Source: Polaromonas sp.
Lineage (GTDB): Bacteria > Pseudomonadota > Gammaproteobacteria > Burkholderiales > Burkholderiaceae_C
Assembly (NCBI RefSeq): GCF_016185115.1
Contig: NZ_JACPOF010000020.1
Span: forward strand, 1 to 64,000
Direction of reading: 5' to 3'
DNA: 64,000 bases
The number at the start of each line of letters is the position of its first letter. Position 1 is the stretch's first letter. The notes beneath the pieces were generated by a model that saw only the letters and a program-made list of their open reading frames with translations, did no database searches and was not told the origin of the DNA. Shown here in pieces: positions 41,822-50,069 of the stretch. Both the position numbers and the translations under genes were made by a program.

Positions 41822-42330
41822 AGCAAAAATGGGATTGATGGAAGCGGCAAAACTGTATGGTCTAAAAACAATGTTCGAGATGCAAGCTTTAAACATCCGT
41901 CAACCAGCCGTATCACATCCTGCCGCTCCCCGGAAATGATCACGCTTTCAAGATCTCGGCCCCAGAAAAGAAGCATATTGCTCGAAACATAAAACTCACC
42001 CTCGCCTGCAATCGAAGACTGCACACAGGAGATATGACGACGAACTCTTGATGGAGGTGTTTCCGACCAGGCCGTGCGGGTAGCGAGCCTCTGCACACGC
42101 GCTTTCAGCGTGCCGTAGTCTTCGAGCAAATGAAAAGATGTCGCGCTGTATCCGGGCTCATACTCTTTAGGGCTTTCTAGTGTTGATCTAACGGGAACCC
42201 TATATGAAATATCAGGCGTAACATTTTCAAGCCACTGTTCCACCTTCCAGTCGCTTAGAAGCCTGGCCTCGTTAAAGAGAAAATTCTCCAATGCCCGGTG
42301 ATCCAATTCATTTTGCGACGAGTTCACCAC
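41818..42330 (-). CDS. Aromatic ring-hydroxylating dioxygenase, beta (small) subunit
   Basis: The 170-aa protein matches BphA2/NahAd/XylY-type beta subunits: a start helix ALENFLFNEARLLSDWKVEQWLENV, DISYRVPVRST, a VQRLATRTAWSETPPSRVRRHISCV block (family RL-x-T-x-x-AWSE-x-PPSR-x-RH), and a final ASRTLFLDHTVLP-like element. It associates as alpha3beta3 with the Rieske alpha subunit whose 3' end it overlaps (42308-42330). This is a structural subunit with no catalytic residues of its own. Confidence 0.93.
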   Translation of the reverse strand: MVNSSQNELDHRALENFLFNEARLLSDWKVEQWLENVTPDISYRVPVRSTLESPKEYEPGYSATSFHLLEDYGTLKARVQRLATRTAWSETPPSRVRRHISCVQSSIAGEGEFYVSSNMLLFWGRDLESVIISGERQDVIRLVDGCLKLASRTLFLDHTVLPLPSIPFLL

Positions 42331-43696
42331 TGGTCTCCTTTTGTCCCTTGTCCAACAGAGTGGTTAGCCAGTGACGGTAGAACGTTCGCTGAACACCTTC
42401 CTCTAGGTTGGTGTCGTAAGCTATCCCGGGTCCGGGCCACGTTTGCATGACGTTCGCTTCACTCATTCCGGGCAGCCCCATCTGGAAATTCAATAGCTGA
42501 CCGCTGGATCTGGCAAACATGCTTCCCGCAGCCCGGGAAATTCCAGCCCAGGCTGTGGAATCGTCTTGTTCGAAACTGCCGGATGGACTGAACGTGGCAA
42601 CAGCGGTTTTGTAGGCAAGGCTCTTGTATTCTGGGCTTGCTTCTTTCGGCACGAGCACCCAGCTGCGCGCCTCCATCTTTCCGGGACCGATTGGATTCCA
42701 CTGCCTCAGGGATAAAAATGGGGCTACCGGCTCACCGGGAGTCGACGTGACACTCAAGTGGAGAAATGACAGATTGGGGAAAACAGTGCCTGTATGCACC
42801 ATGGATCGCTGAGCAATGTCTTTTTGAGCAGGGACAAGCTGCTCACAAGTGAAATGCTTTTGAACGGTTTCGGGATAACCCCAAAAAAATACATTTCCTG
42901 GATCCGTGCAGCGGAAGTTGGTGGTGTGTCCGCTGCACTCGGTGATGTGCACATTGTTGTTGTTTAACTTACGACCAGCAGCACCCGAAACTTCTGGAGC
43001 AACAACGCCAATCCGGACAACCGAGCGATGAAGCGATTGTGTGTGATAGGCATCACCTGCGAAATTGTCCGAGCCAGATTTCCAGTCTGCATCAATGTTC
43101 CAACGATGCGGTTCGCCGACAACCTCCATGCCTTGGGGCGATAAACACAAATGAAGATCTAAATACCACTTGATGTCGCCCAGGAAATCGTCGAGAGATG
43201 GGGCGGCTGAATCGAGGGTAGCGAAAATAAGTCCTCGATAGACACCCACGCGCGGCGCAGCCATCAGCCCCCACTCGGCTTGATTCAGTGTCTTGTAACC
43301 AGCGTCTTTTAACGGGATTCCGCTCAATTTCCCTGCAGTGTCATACGTCCATCCGTGATAGGGACAGACAAACGATCGGGCATTTCCTTTATCAGCACGA
43401 CATACCCGAGCCCCTTTGTGTCGGCAACTGTCAAAAAGAACGCGCACTACGCCATCATTACCGCGAACGACGATGAAAGGGTCGACTCCGATGGTTCGAG
43501 CGACAAAATCGCCTGACTTGGGTATTTCAGTTTCATGCGCCATGAATATCCACTTCTTGGCGAAAACTCTTTCCATTTCCTGGCGGAAGATCTCTGAATC
43601 GTTATATATCCAAAGCGGTAGTAGACCTTTTTTCAGCGTCGCTTCGAGCTCTGGCAATCGAGGATCCACGTCAGTGGGGGAGTTAAGAATATTCAT
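42308..43696 (-). CDS. Aromatic ring-hydroxylating dioxygenase, alpha (large) subunit, Rieske type
   Basis: The 462-aa product (ATG at 43696) has a Rieske [2Fe-2S] centre with Cys91, His93 (DSCRHKG), Cys111 and His114 (CPYHGW), and a mononuclear iron site in DNFAGDAYHTQSLHRS (His218, His223; a later Asp completes it). With its beta subunit it is of the benzoate/toluate/naphthalene-type two-component dioxygenases that need a ferredoxin and reductase. The Rieske ferredoxin at 63163 is a candidate electron donor; no reductase gene is in the window. Within operon D1 it would start ring attack on an aromatic carboxylate. A frame extending to 43753 overlaps the aldolase stop and is not used. Confidence 0.93.
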   Translation of the reverse strand: MNILNSPTDVDPRLPELEATLKKGLLPLWIYNDSEIFRQEMERVFAKKWIFMAHETEIPKSGDFVARTIGVDPFIVVRGNDGVVRVLFDSCRHKGARVCRADKGNARSFVCPYHGWTYDTAGKLSGIPLKDAGYKTLNQAEWGLMAAPRVGVYRGLIFATLDSAAPSLDDFLGDIKWYLDLHLCLSPQGMEVVGEPHRWNIDADWKSGSDNFAGDAYHTQSLHRSVVRIGVVAPEVSGAAGRKLNNNNVHITECSGHTTNFRCTDPGNVFFWGYPETVQKHFTCEQLVPAQKDIAQRSMVHTGTVFPNLSFLHLSVTSTPGEPVAPFLSLRQWNPIGPGKMEARSWVLVPKEASPEYKSLAYKTAVATFSPSGSFEQDDSTAWAGISRAAGSMFARSSGQLLNFQMGLPGMSEANVMQTWPGPGIAYDTNLEEGVQRTFYRHWLTTLLDKGQKETSGELVAK

Positions 43697-43710
43697 GGCT
43701 CTTTCTGGGG

Positions 43711-44673
43711 CTACCGATATTTGGGCGTAATCTGCGCCCAACGTTGGCCGCATTCTTGAGAAGCCTTCAAAAATTCCGCAGGCATATGGTCGTACGGAGG
43801 TCGAATCGGACCAGGCGTGCAGTAGCCAGCTGCCCCGATACGAAGTTTCTCCATTTGAATGTTGTGCGACGCAAAGAATTCAAGATTGGTCAATATGGGA
43901 GCTATTGGCTCATTTGCCCAAGCGATATCCTTTGCTATCGATTTAACTAATTCGCTGTTGCCAGAGCTGAGCGCCTTCATGATGGCAACGCATGGCTCAG
44001 GACCCATTGACGCACCTGTAGACCAGCAAGCTGTTGTTGTTGCAGGAGATATCGCATGGAACTCCTGGACCTGCATGTCAATCGGAACGAAGTTGACTCG
44101 GCCTTCGGTGGCTTCAATTAACTCTTTAAGTCCCGCAGCACGTGAAGCCTTCGCCGCGACCACGGTTGGAGCTGCTTTAGAAACAGCACCCCAAAACTCA
44201 AGTGGAAATCCAAAACGAAATGCACGCACATTTGGATAAACCATGAGCGAGAGCTTGGGAAATAGCTTGGATACCTGCCGATAGTAGTCAACAGCCATGT
44301 CCAGCGTCAGCGGTTGCCACATGGGTAAACCAAGTAACGACCCGTCTGCGCCTTTTTCAGAAGCAAACTTGAGGCGCGCCACGGCCTGGTGAGCTCCGAG
44401 CCCCGAAGCTCCAATGAAAGTCGGGATGCGCTTATTGACTACCGACAGCACACAATCCACAAAGTCGCGGTACTCGTCGTCTGTAATTGTCGCTATCTCA
44501 CCAGTAGTACCTGTGGTGATAAGACCATCGACACCATCTTTGATAAGCGCATTAATAAGTCGCTCTGTCTCTACCAGATCAATCGTCCGTTCAGCGCCAT
44601 AGTAATTCGCTCCGGGAAGTGCTGGCGTGGGAATAATTGCGTACATCCCACGAATGTCTGCGGCTCTAAGCAT
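43711..44673 (-). CDS. NahE-like hydratase-aldolase (dihydrodipicolinate synthase family), copy 1
   Basis: The 320-aa TIM-barrel class I aldolase has LITTGTTGEIATIT (pyruvate-binding GTTGE), IMVYPN-like LMVYPNVRAF and the Schiff-base Lys in TVVAAKASR. The C-terminal GYCTPGPIRPPYDHMP matches trans-o-hydroxybenzylidenepyruvate hydratase-aldolases (GPxRPPYN) rather than DapA. Such enzymes hydrate and cleave the ring-opened product to pyruvate and an aromatic or unsaturated aldehyde, which implies a bicyclic or alkenyl substrate. It lies between the extradiol dioxygenase and the Rieske alpha gene. A close paralogue is at 54326. Confidence 0.9.
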   Translation of the reverse strand: MLRAADIRGMYAIIPTPALPGANYYGAERTIDLVETERLINALIKDGVDGLITTGTTGEIATITDDEYRDFVDCVLSVVNKRIPTFIGASGLGAHQAVARLKFASEKGADGSLLGLPMWQPLTLDMAVDYYRQVSKLFPKLSLMVYPNVRAFRFGFPLEFWGAVSKAAPTVVAAKASRAAGLKELIEATEGRVNFVPIDMQVQEFHAISPATTTACWSTGASMGPEPCVAIMKALSSGNSELVKSIAKDIAWANEPIAPILTNLEFFASHNIQMEKLRIGAAGYCTPGPIRPPYDHMPAEFLKASQECGQRWAQITPKYR

Positions 44674-44711
44674 TGTTGTCTTTCGTCGTTAAAAATTGCT
44701 GTCAAAGTCTT

Positions 44712-45599
44712 TTAACCTCTGAAGGCTTCTGGAGGTGGGCCCGAAACTCCCCAGATATCCCCCTTGTGTTCCGGCCCCCAGAACACCGGAGTTTCCACTT
44801 CAAGTCGATCTACTACTTCCATGTCCCCGTAGTACTCAACAACGTTGCCAGCGGGATCGCGGTAGTAGCTGAAAATATTGTTTCCCGGACCATGCCGGCC
44901 AACGCCCCATATGCACGGCACACCCTTTTCTTTAAGCCGTGCCAGATTTCGCATAACGTCATCTATAGAGCCAACGTCATACGCTACGTGCTGAAAACCA
45001 GTCCGCTGGTGGGAATTTTTTGCCAGTGCCAGGCTGTGATGCGTCAAGCTGCAACGAAGGAATGACATGCCAATGTGGGTCCTGTCCGTCACGGCCAAGC
45101 CCAGCAAGGAATAGAACCTCTCCTGCTCAGTCAACCGCTCTTGCGGAGTCCACAAGACGACGTGGCCAATCCTTTTCGGCCCTTCGCGAGATGAAACTTC
45201 TTCGAAGTTGGAAGTGCGCCTTGGCACGATAAGCTCCACCCGATTCCCATCGACGTCACTGATGACCGCCACAACAAGCTCATCTGGCCGCTTGCCGTTT
45301 TGTGGATGTTGCACAACTGTGTAGCCAGCCGCGTCCACCGCTCGTAAAATTTGATTTAGATCATCAATTGAGTCAACCTCAAAACCAATATGGTTCAAGG
45401 ACGCCTCTGTTGCTCCGAATAGCAATAAATCGCTGTGCTCCGACTCAGCCGATCTAAAACAAAGTTCGTTAGCATCCGAGCCTGAAGGGCGCATTGCCCA
45501 GCAGCTATCGTAAAAAATTCCTGCCGCACCCAAATCAGGAACATTGAGTCCTATGCGGTAAAGATTATTGACTCGACTCATCTGAAGCCCTGTGGTCAT
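44712..45599 (-). CDS. Type I extradiol dioxygenase (VOC superfamily), copy 1
   Basis: The 295-aa protein has two VOC modules (residues ~10-130 and ~140-265). The C-terminal one has the iron ligands: His in KRIGHVVLWT, His in TGFQHVAYDV and Glu in GNVVEYYGD. The signature GRHGPGNNIFSYYRDPAGNVVEYY is diagnostic for extradiol ring-cleavage enzymes. It would meta-cleave the catechol produced by the operon's dehydrogenase. It is the first gene of operon D1, with GAAGG 5 bp before the ATG at 45599 and the operator at 45667 about 70 bp upstream. A paralogue is at 51943. Confidence 0.9.
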   Translation of the reverse strand: MTTGLQMSRVNNLYRIGLNVPDLGAAGIFYDSCWAMRPSGSDANELCFRSAESEHSDLLLFGATEASLNHIGFEVDSIDDLNQILRAVDAAGYTVVQHPQNGKRPDELVVAVISDVDGNRVELIVPRRTSNFEEVSSREGPKRIGHVVLWTPQERLTEQERFYSLLGLAVTDRTHIGMSFLRCSLTHHSLALAKNSHQRTGFQHVAYDVGSIDDVMRNLARLKEKGVPCIWGVGRHGPGNNIFSYYRDPAGNVVEYYGDMEVVDRLEVETPVFWGPEHKGDIWGVSGPPPEAFRG

Positions 45600-45937
45600 A
45601 AAGCCTTCTACAAACAGTTTTCTGTTTGCAACTTGGAGAGGAGTTTAGGCAGATGAAATGGAATCATCAATATTGATTTCTACTTCAACAATGGGCTGCG
45701 CTTATGCAACCGACGTCTGACCACAAGCTGTGCAATCAACACGCCGACTATGAAGACAGGGGCTGGTCTGACTCACGCGCGGTGCACATGCGAGTGGAGT
45801 GTCAGCAATTTAGGAAGTGTTTTGGCCGAAACCGGATTGCTCGCCATGCAACCCCTTAACTGCGCGGCGGCGCGCTCATGTTTCCGACACGTTTCGCAGG
45901 TTCACCAAACGACTCGGATAGGTAAAGTCGATAGACC
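45600..45937. other. Promoter region of operon D1
   Basis: This 338-bp gap separates the DUF35 gene (end of operon D3) from the extradiol dioxygenase start. It contains operator site 3 (45667-45688). No gene is seen; short plus-strand frames here are antisense and lack ribosome sites. Confidence 0.6.
45667..45688. promoter_or_regulatory. Operator site 3 (TCAATATTGA-N8-TCAA)
   Basis: Palindrome TCAATATTGA at 45667-45676 and TCAA at 45685-45688, 68-89 bp upstream of the operon D1 start. Same elements as the other sites, with one extra spacer base. Confidence 0.55.
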
Positions 45938-46357
45938 TCAGGTTCTTGACACGAAGACTGGTAGCGACACACCATCAAATTGACGATAGTCGACTTCGAC
46001 AGCCACGCCGACCTGCAGCAGCTCCAAATCACAATCCACGATGTTCGCCATCATCCGAACATTCTCAGCAAGTTCAATGAGTGCGACCACATATGGCAAA
46101 CGAGCATGCCATCCGGATGTCCCGCCATGCGCGAAATGAACAATCGTGTAACTCCATACAACTCCTTCTCCGCTTACCGGCTTCATCTCAATAGAGCTGG
46201 ACCAGCAATGAGGGCAAAAGGGGCGCGGGTAGAACGAGAATCGCAGGCACTTCATACAGAAAGGCAGTGCCATTTGACCATCGACAATGCTTCGTCTGAA
46301 TTCCTCAGTTAACCGTGTGTCACTCCGCTCGTCGAGATGCTGTTCATGAATATCCAT
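45938..46357 (-). CDS. DUF35 OB-fold / zinc-ribbon partner of the thiolase-like protein
   Basis: The 139-aa product (ATG at 46357) has a rubredoxin-like zinc ribbon (FCMKCLRFSFYPRPFCPHC, two Cys-x-x-Cys pairs) followed by an OB-fold strand region (GEGVVWSYTIVHFAH, YVVALIELAENVRMMANIVDC). DUF35 proteins pair with thiolase-like proteins, for example ChsH2 with Ltp2 in steroid side-chain aldol cleavage, and bind acyl-CoA. The ATG lies 2 bp after the thiolase stop, fitting such a complex. An in-frame upstream start at 46390 would overlap the thiolase end and is less likely. Confidence 0.88.
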   Translation of the reverse strand: MDIHEQHLDERSDTRLTEEFRRSIVDGQMALPFCMKCLRFSFYPRPFCPHCWSSSIEMKPVSGEGVVWSYTIVHFAHGGTSGWHARLPYVVALIELAENVRMMANIVDCDLELLQVGVAVEVDYRQFDGVSLPVFVSRT

Positions 46358-46359
46358 GG

Positions 46360-47520
46360 TCACCCCTTGCCAAGCACCATAACGCCGCACGTGGAAAACA
46401 CACCACCATTGCCGGCAACTACAGCTACATCTGCGTTAGGTATTTGCCTCGCTTCTGCTGCGCCTCGAAGCTGGCGAACGGCCTCCACCACGTGCAGCAC
46501 GCCCCCAACATGGCCTTGTCCCATCAATCCTCCATGAGGATTTGTCGGAATGACGCCTCCCAAGTCCAATGCGCCGCTGGAGGCCAACTCGCCAGCCCGC
46601 CCGGGGGAACAAAAGCCCAACGCCTCCAAAGTCAAGCAAACGGACACACTGAAGCCATCGTGGGCAGTTAGCAAGTCCACATCGGCTTGGCTGATTCCAG
46701 CTTGCTCAAACGCCCTGACTCCGGCGCCCTCCATACCAAGACCGTCGATGTCTGGCATTTGGGTAACAATCTTGTGAGTAAACTCCGTTGCCGTCCCAAG
46801 CACCCGAATTCGGGAATGCTTGCCGCTGAGCTTGTCGGCCAACCGCTCGGAAACGATGACGAAAGCACCAGCACCATCGGCGATAGGTGAACAATCCACT
46901 CGCCTCAAAGGATCAGCGATCATTGGCGATTCCAGATATTGCGCTGTAGAAAGTGGCTTTCTATTGATGGCGTTTTCATTGCGAGCTGCATGCTGCCGCG
47001 CAGCGGCCGCCACCGGTGCAAAAGCTTCTTGCGGCGACAAGCCATAACGAGACAGATAGCGCCTGGCCAACAAAGCGTATGACACAAGAACACTCGATCC
47101 GTAGGGATCCTCATAGGTTTCCGTGCCCGACTCTGCCTGGACAACAAAGCCATGCGTTCCTTCTGGACGGCGGGTAGCAGCGTTGTCTCCGTAAACACAT
47201 ACGACGGCCTCGCATTCACCCGAATTTATAACGTTAACGGCACTTTGGACCATCATCACAAAACTCGACGTTCCCCCGGCGTCGAATGCAGATTGAACCC
47301 TTGGTCGCAGTCCTAAATACTCACAAAGACTAGCGGAGTGCATCAACATCGGCCTGATGTAGGAACCGACCGAAAAAACTGCGTCTATTTGTGATGCATC
47401 AAGTCTCGCATCGGCCACTGCCCGCTGCAATGCCTCCGCTTGCAGGTCAAGCCCACTGCGCCCTACGTGCTTGCCAACACGTGTTTCGCCAATGCCGACA
47501 ATCACAGCTTTTATAGTCAT
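46360..47520 (-). CDS. Thiolase-like protein (lipid-transfer/SCP-x type), probable retro-aldolase or thiolase
   Basis: The 386-aa protein has the thiolase fold. The nucleophilic Cys that should lie in a C-x-S/A-G motif is not there: the region reads FDAGGTSSFVMMVQSA. The second half keeps AHDGFSVSVCLTLEALGFC, NPHGGLMGQGHVGGVLHVVEAVRQL (the N..GG...GH.GG region) and AGNGGVFSTCGVMVLG. This matches SCP-x/Ltp-like thiolase homologues that work with a DUF35 partner as acyl-CoA aldolases rather than as thiolases. The start overlaps the CoA-transferase stop (47517-47520). Predicted step: removal of a side chain from a CoA-activated intermediate. Confidence 0.82.
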   Translation of the reverse strand: MTIKAVIVGIGETRVGKHVGRSGLDLQAEALQRAVADARLDASQIDAVFSVGSYIRPMLMHSASLCEYLGLRPRVQSAFDAGGTSSFVMMVQSAVNVINSGECEAVVCVYGDNAATRRPEGTHGFVVQAESGTETYEDPYGSSVLVSYALLARRYLSRYGLSPQEAFAPVAAAARQHAARNENAINRKPLSTAQYLESPMIADPLRRVDCSPIADGAGAFVIVSERLADKLSGKHSRIRVLGTATEFTHKIVTQMPDIDGLGMEGAGVRAFEQAGISQADVDLLTAHDGFSVSVCLTLEALGFCSPGRAGELASSGALDLGGVIPTNPHGGLMGQGHVGGVLHVVEAVRQLRGAAEARQIPNADVAVVAGNGGVFSTCGVMVLGKG

Positions 47521-48764
47521 GCCTGAAGGTCTGGTCGTTTGAGACCGAGCCCTACCGTCCCCTCCTTAAATAACTCAGCAATGCGGTCAGCAGTAAGCCC
47601 AGCCTTCAACAAATGCTTTTCGGTATGTTCTCCAAGCAACGGGGGCGGGAACCGGGACGACCGGTTATCCCCGTTGTATCGCACTGCACGATTTACGCTC
47701 GCGGTGGGAACATCGCTGGACATTCCACTTTTGCCCGTTTGATCAAAAACGCGCAAGTGTTTGATCTGAGGATCGTGAGGAAGATCCGACTGAGTGTTTT
47801 CAGGAGCAAAAGGCACGTCGTGTTGCTCGAGCCGATCTATCCAGTAGGCACGAGACTGCGCCGCAAAAGCGACACGAAGTTCCTCCGCGAGCTCTTTATA
47901 ACCCTCAACTCGATCGCGTCGCTTTGGAAACTTCCTTGCAAGGTCAGGTCGATCTATCGCTAGCAGCAGCCCTTGCCAGAATTTTTCGGGCGATGACAAA
48001 TGCACTCCGACTCTCAAACCGTCGCTGCATGTCAACACATAAGCCTGAGACGCCGCACCCCGTATAAAAAAGTCCGGTTCGCTACCGACTAGCGCGGGGT
48101 GCAGAACGCCATCAACAGAGATTGCCATGGTGGCTTCGAGCATGCTCACCTCCACCTTGCGCCCAACACCTGTACGCGCCCGCTCTAATAGTGCACCCGC
48201 TATCCCCAGTGCGGAAAATACACCAGTCATCGAGTCTGACAATGCTGGGCCGCCAATACGCGGGTCTTCTCCGCGATGCACACGATGCATCAAGCCCGAA
48301 AGAGCCAATCCAACAGTGTCAAACGCTGCGCGTTCCGCGTAGGGTCCGTCCGCCCCAAACCCTGTAATTGCACACCAAATTAACCGCGGATTAAGCGCAT
48401 GAAGGGTTTCAAAATCAAGACCAAGTCGCGCCTCGGCGCCAGGTCGGAGATTCATCAACAGAACGTCGGCGTCTTTGAGCAACAGCTTCAACACCTCGGC
48501 ACCCTGCGGCTTGCGAATATCTATCGCAGCGCTTTCTTTGTTCCGATTGAAAGACACGAAGTGCGGCGCCATTCCCTCGCCAGAGAAAGACCGGAAAGGA
48601 TCGCCACCATCGGGCTGCTCAACCTTCAGCACGTCCGCGCCCAACTCTGCCAAAAGCATCGCCGCATATGGCGCTGTGATGTAGCTGCCAAGATCAATTA
48701 CGCGGATTCCACTTAAAACCATACCTGCTTGCCCCATTGTTTCTTTGGTTAGCCTCGCCATCAT
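47517..48764 (-). CDS. Family III (CaiB/BaiF) CoA-transferase
   Basis: The 415-aa protein opens with LSGIRVIDLGSYITAPYAAMLLAELGADVLKVEQPDGGDPFR, the standard CaiB/BaiF start, and has the catalytic Asp in GGPALSDSMTG with surrounding SGLMHRV and LGIAGALLERARTGVGRKVEVSMLEAT. It transfers CoA between carboxylates, activating an aromatic or aliphatic acid. It is followed by the thiolase-like and DUF35 genes with coupled overlaps. The start is uncertain: ATG 48764 has no clear ribosome site, and the Met 14 residues in (48722, before VLSGIRVIDLG) is equally plausible. Confidence 0.9.
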   Translation of the reverse strand: MMARLTKETMGQAGMVLSGIRVIDLGSYITAPYAAMLLAELGADVLKVEQPDGGDPFRSFSGEGMAPHFVSFNRNKESAAIDIRKPQGAEVLKLLLKDADVLLMNLRPGAEARLGLDFETLHALNPRLIWCAITGFGADGPYAERAAFDTVGLALSGLMHRVHRGEDPRIGGPALSDSMTGVFSALGIAGALLERARTGVGRKVEVSMLEATMAISVDGVLHPALVGSEPDFFIRGAASQAYVLTCSDGLRVGVHLSSPEKFWQGLLLAIDRPDLARKFPKRRDRVEGYKELAEELRVAFAAQSRAYWIDRLEQHDVPFAPENTQSDLPHDPQIKHLRVFDQTGKSGMSSDVPTASVNRAVRYNGDNRSSRFPPPLLGEHTEKHLLKAGLTADRIAELFKEGTVGLGLKRPDLQA

Positions 48765-48806
48765 GCTGCAACACTTCTACCTATAACGAACAATCGGCTG
48801 GTACTC

Positions 48807-49811
48807 CTACTCCTTTGGCAAACCCAAGGATTCGATTAGGCCTTTCCATCGGGCCCCTTCAGTCTGAATCACCTTGGCGACTTCCACTCCGCCCGACTCT
48901 TTAGGTACTTCAAAACCAAGCGTCTTATACCGCTCACGAACAACGGCACTTTTTAAAACGCGGCTCAATGCCTCGCTGAGCTTATTGCGCACGCTTGGCG
49001 GAGTCGCAGCTGGTACCAATAACGCATACCAAGCATTAACTTGAAAATCTGCGATCCCCGCTTCAATCATCGTTGGCGTCTCAGGTGACAGCTCGGACCT
49101 TTCAGGGCTGGTCACTGCTAAAGCGCGCAGCTTCCCGCCTTTCACCAATGGCAGCCCAGACGGACTATCAAATAGCATGTCCAGTTCCCCCGTCATTAAG
49201 GCTACGTGGATCTGTGATTGACCGCCAGAATAGGACACATGCTTAATGTTGAGGCCCGTAGCCCTCTTGAAAAGCTCTGCTGACATGAACGGCGGTGTCC
49301 CGATACCAGCAGTGCCATAGTTAAGCTTCCCAGGATTTGCTCGCGCTTCAGACATTAACTGCCCAACAGTCGTAATCTTGCTAGTGGCCGGCACAACCAA
49401 GAACAAAGGTGAGTGTGCAGCGAAGCCTACAGGAGCAAATGACGCTACCGGGTCGTATCCCAGCGTCTTTCGCATGTAGGGAGTAACCACTAAGGGGCCG
49501 GAAGCCGACAAAAGAACCGTGTATCCGTCAGGTGCTGCTCCCGCAGCCGCCTGCGTGCCGATAATTCCACCGGCTCCCGCGCGGTTTTCCACAACAAAAG
49601 CTTGTTTTAATTCATCTCCAAGGCCCTGCGCGATAACGCGCGCCGCTGCGTCAGTCGGGCCACCCGGAGCGTTGGCCACAATCATGCGAACAGGGCGTGC
49701 GGGATATTCTTGAGCAGCCGCCACGGCACCACCTAGAGCAGCATAGAAAATAACCAATACATTCAGCAAACGAAGTTTCACCATTAGTCCATTCACATTA
49801 GTCCCCATCAT
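48807..49811 (-). CDS. TTT (Bug/TctC) receptor
   Basis: The 334-aa protein has an exported N terminus (VKLRLLNVLVIFYAALGGAVAAA-QEY), and receptor hallmarks RPVRMIVANAPGGPTDAAARVI, ENRAGAGGIIGTQAAAGAAPDGYTVLL and IKHVSYSGGQSQIHVALMTGELDM. Start at 49811 or at the Met nine residues later; neither has a strong ribosome site. It heads operon D3 (receptor, CoA-transferase, thiolase, DUF35), with operator site 4 about 40 bp upstream, so the bound acid is probably the one then activated with CoA. No TctAB partners nearby. Confidence 0.92.
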   Translation of the reverse strand: MMGTNVNGLMVKLRLLNVLVIFYAALGGAVAAAQEYPARPVRMIVANAPGGPTDAAARVIAQGLGDELKQAFVVENRAGAGGIIGTQAAAGAAPDGYTVLLSASGPLVVTPYMRKTLGYDPVASFAPVGFAAHSPLFLVVPATSKITTVGQLMSEARANPGKLNYGTAGIGTPPFMSAELFKRATGLNIKHVSYSGGQSQIHVALMTGELDMLFDSPSGLPLVKGGKLRALAVTSPERSELSPETPTMIEAGIADFQVNAWYALLVPAATPPSVRNKLSEALSRVLKSAVVRERYKTLGFEVPKESGGVEVAKVIQTEGARWKGLIESLGLPKE

Positions 49812-49848
49812 TTAAGTGCAGTGAATCTATTGGCCTGGCAATATCCGG

Positions 49849-49869
49849 TCAAGATTGATGAGCAGTCAA
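49849..49869. promoter_or_regulatory. Operator site 4 (TCAAGATTGA-N7-TCAA)
   Basis: Perfect consensus (7-bp spacer): TCAAGATTGA at 49849-49858 and TCAA at 49866-49869, 38-58 bp upstream of the TTT receptor that leads operon D3 (49811, minus strand). Confidence 0.65.
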
Positions 49870-50069
49870 CTTAACAGTCGATGACCCCGGCAAATTAGTC
49901 CTATACGCCTTGCAATAAAAGCGCACGTAAGTATCTGCAAAAATCGAGCGCCTCCCGGGCATTTAGGTAGCGGCACTGACCATGCGAAATAGATCGGCGG
50001 ATGACCAGTCATTAAGAATGGACGAATACCGTTAGATGATCTGCAGGTGAGCGTTCGAATCCAGGACGT

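Noticed and set aside
46360..47520. Frameshift or sequencing error as reason for the missing thiolase Cys
   Set aside because: The frame is continuous and flanking motifs are intact, and Ltp-type homologues also lack canonical thiolase features.
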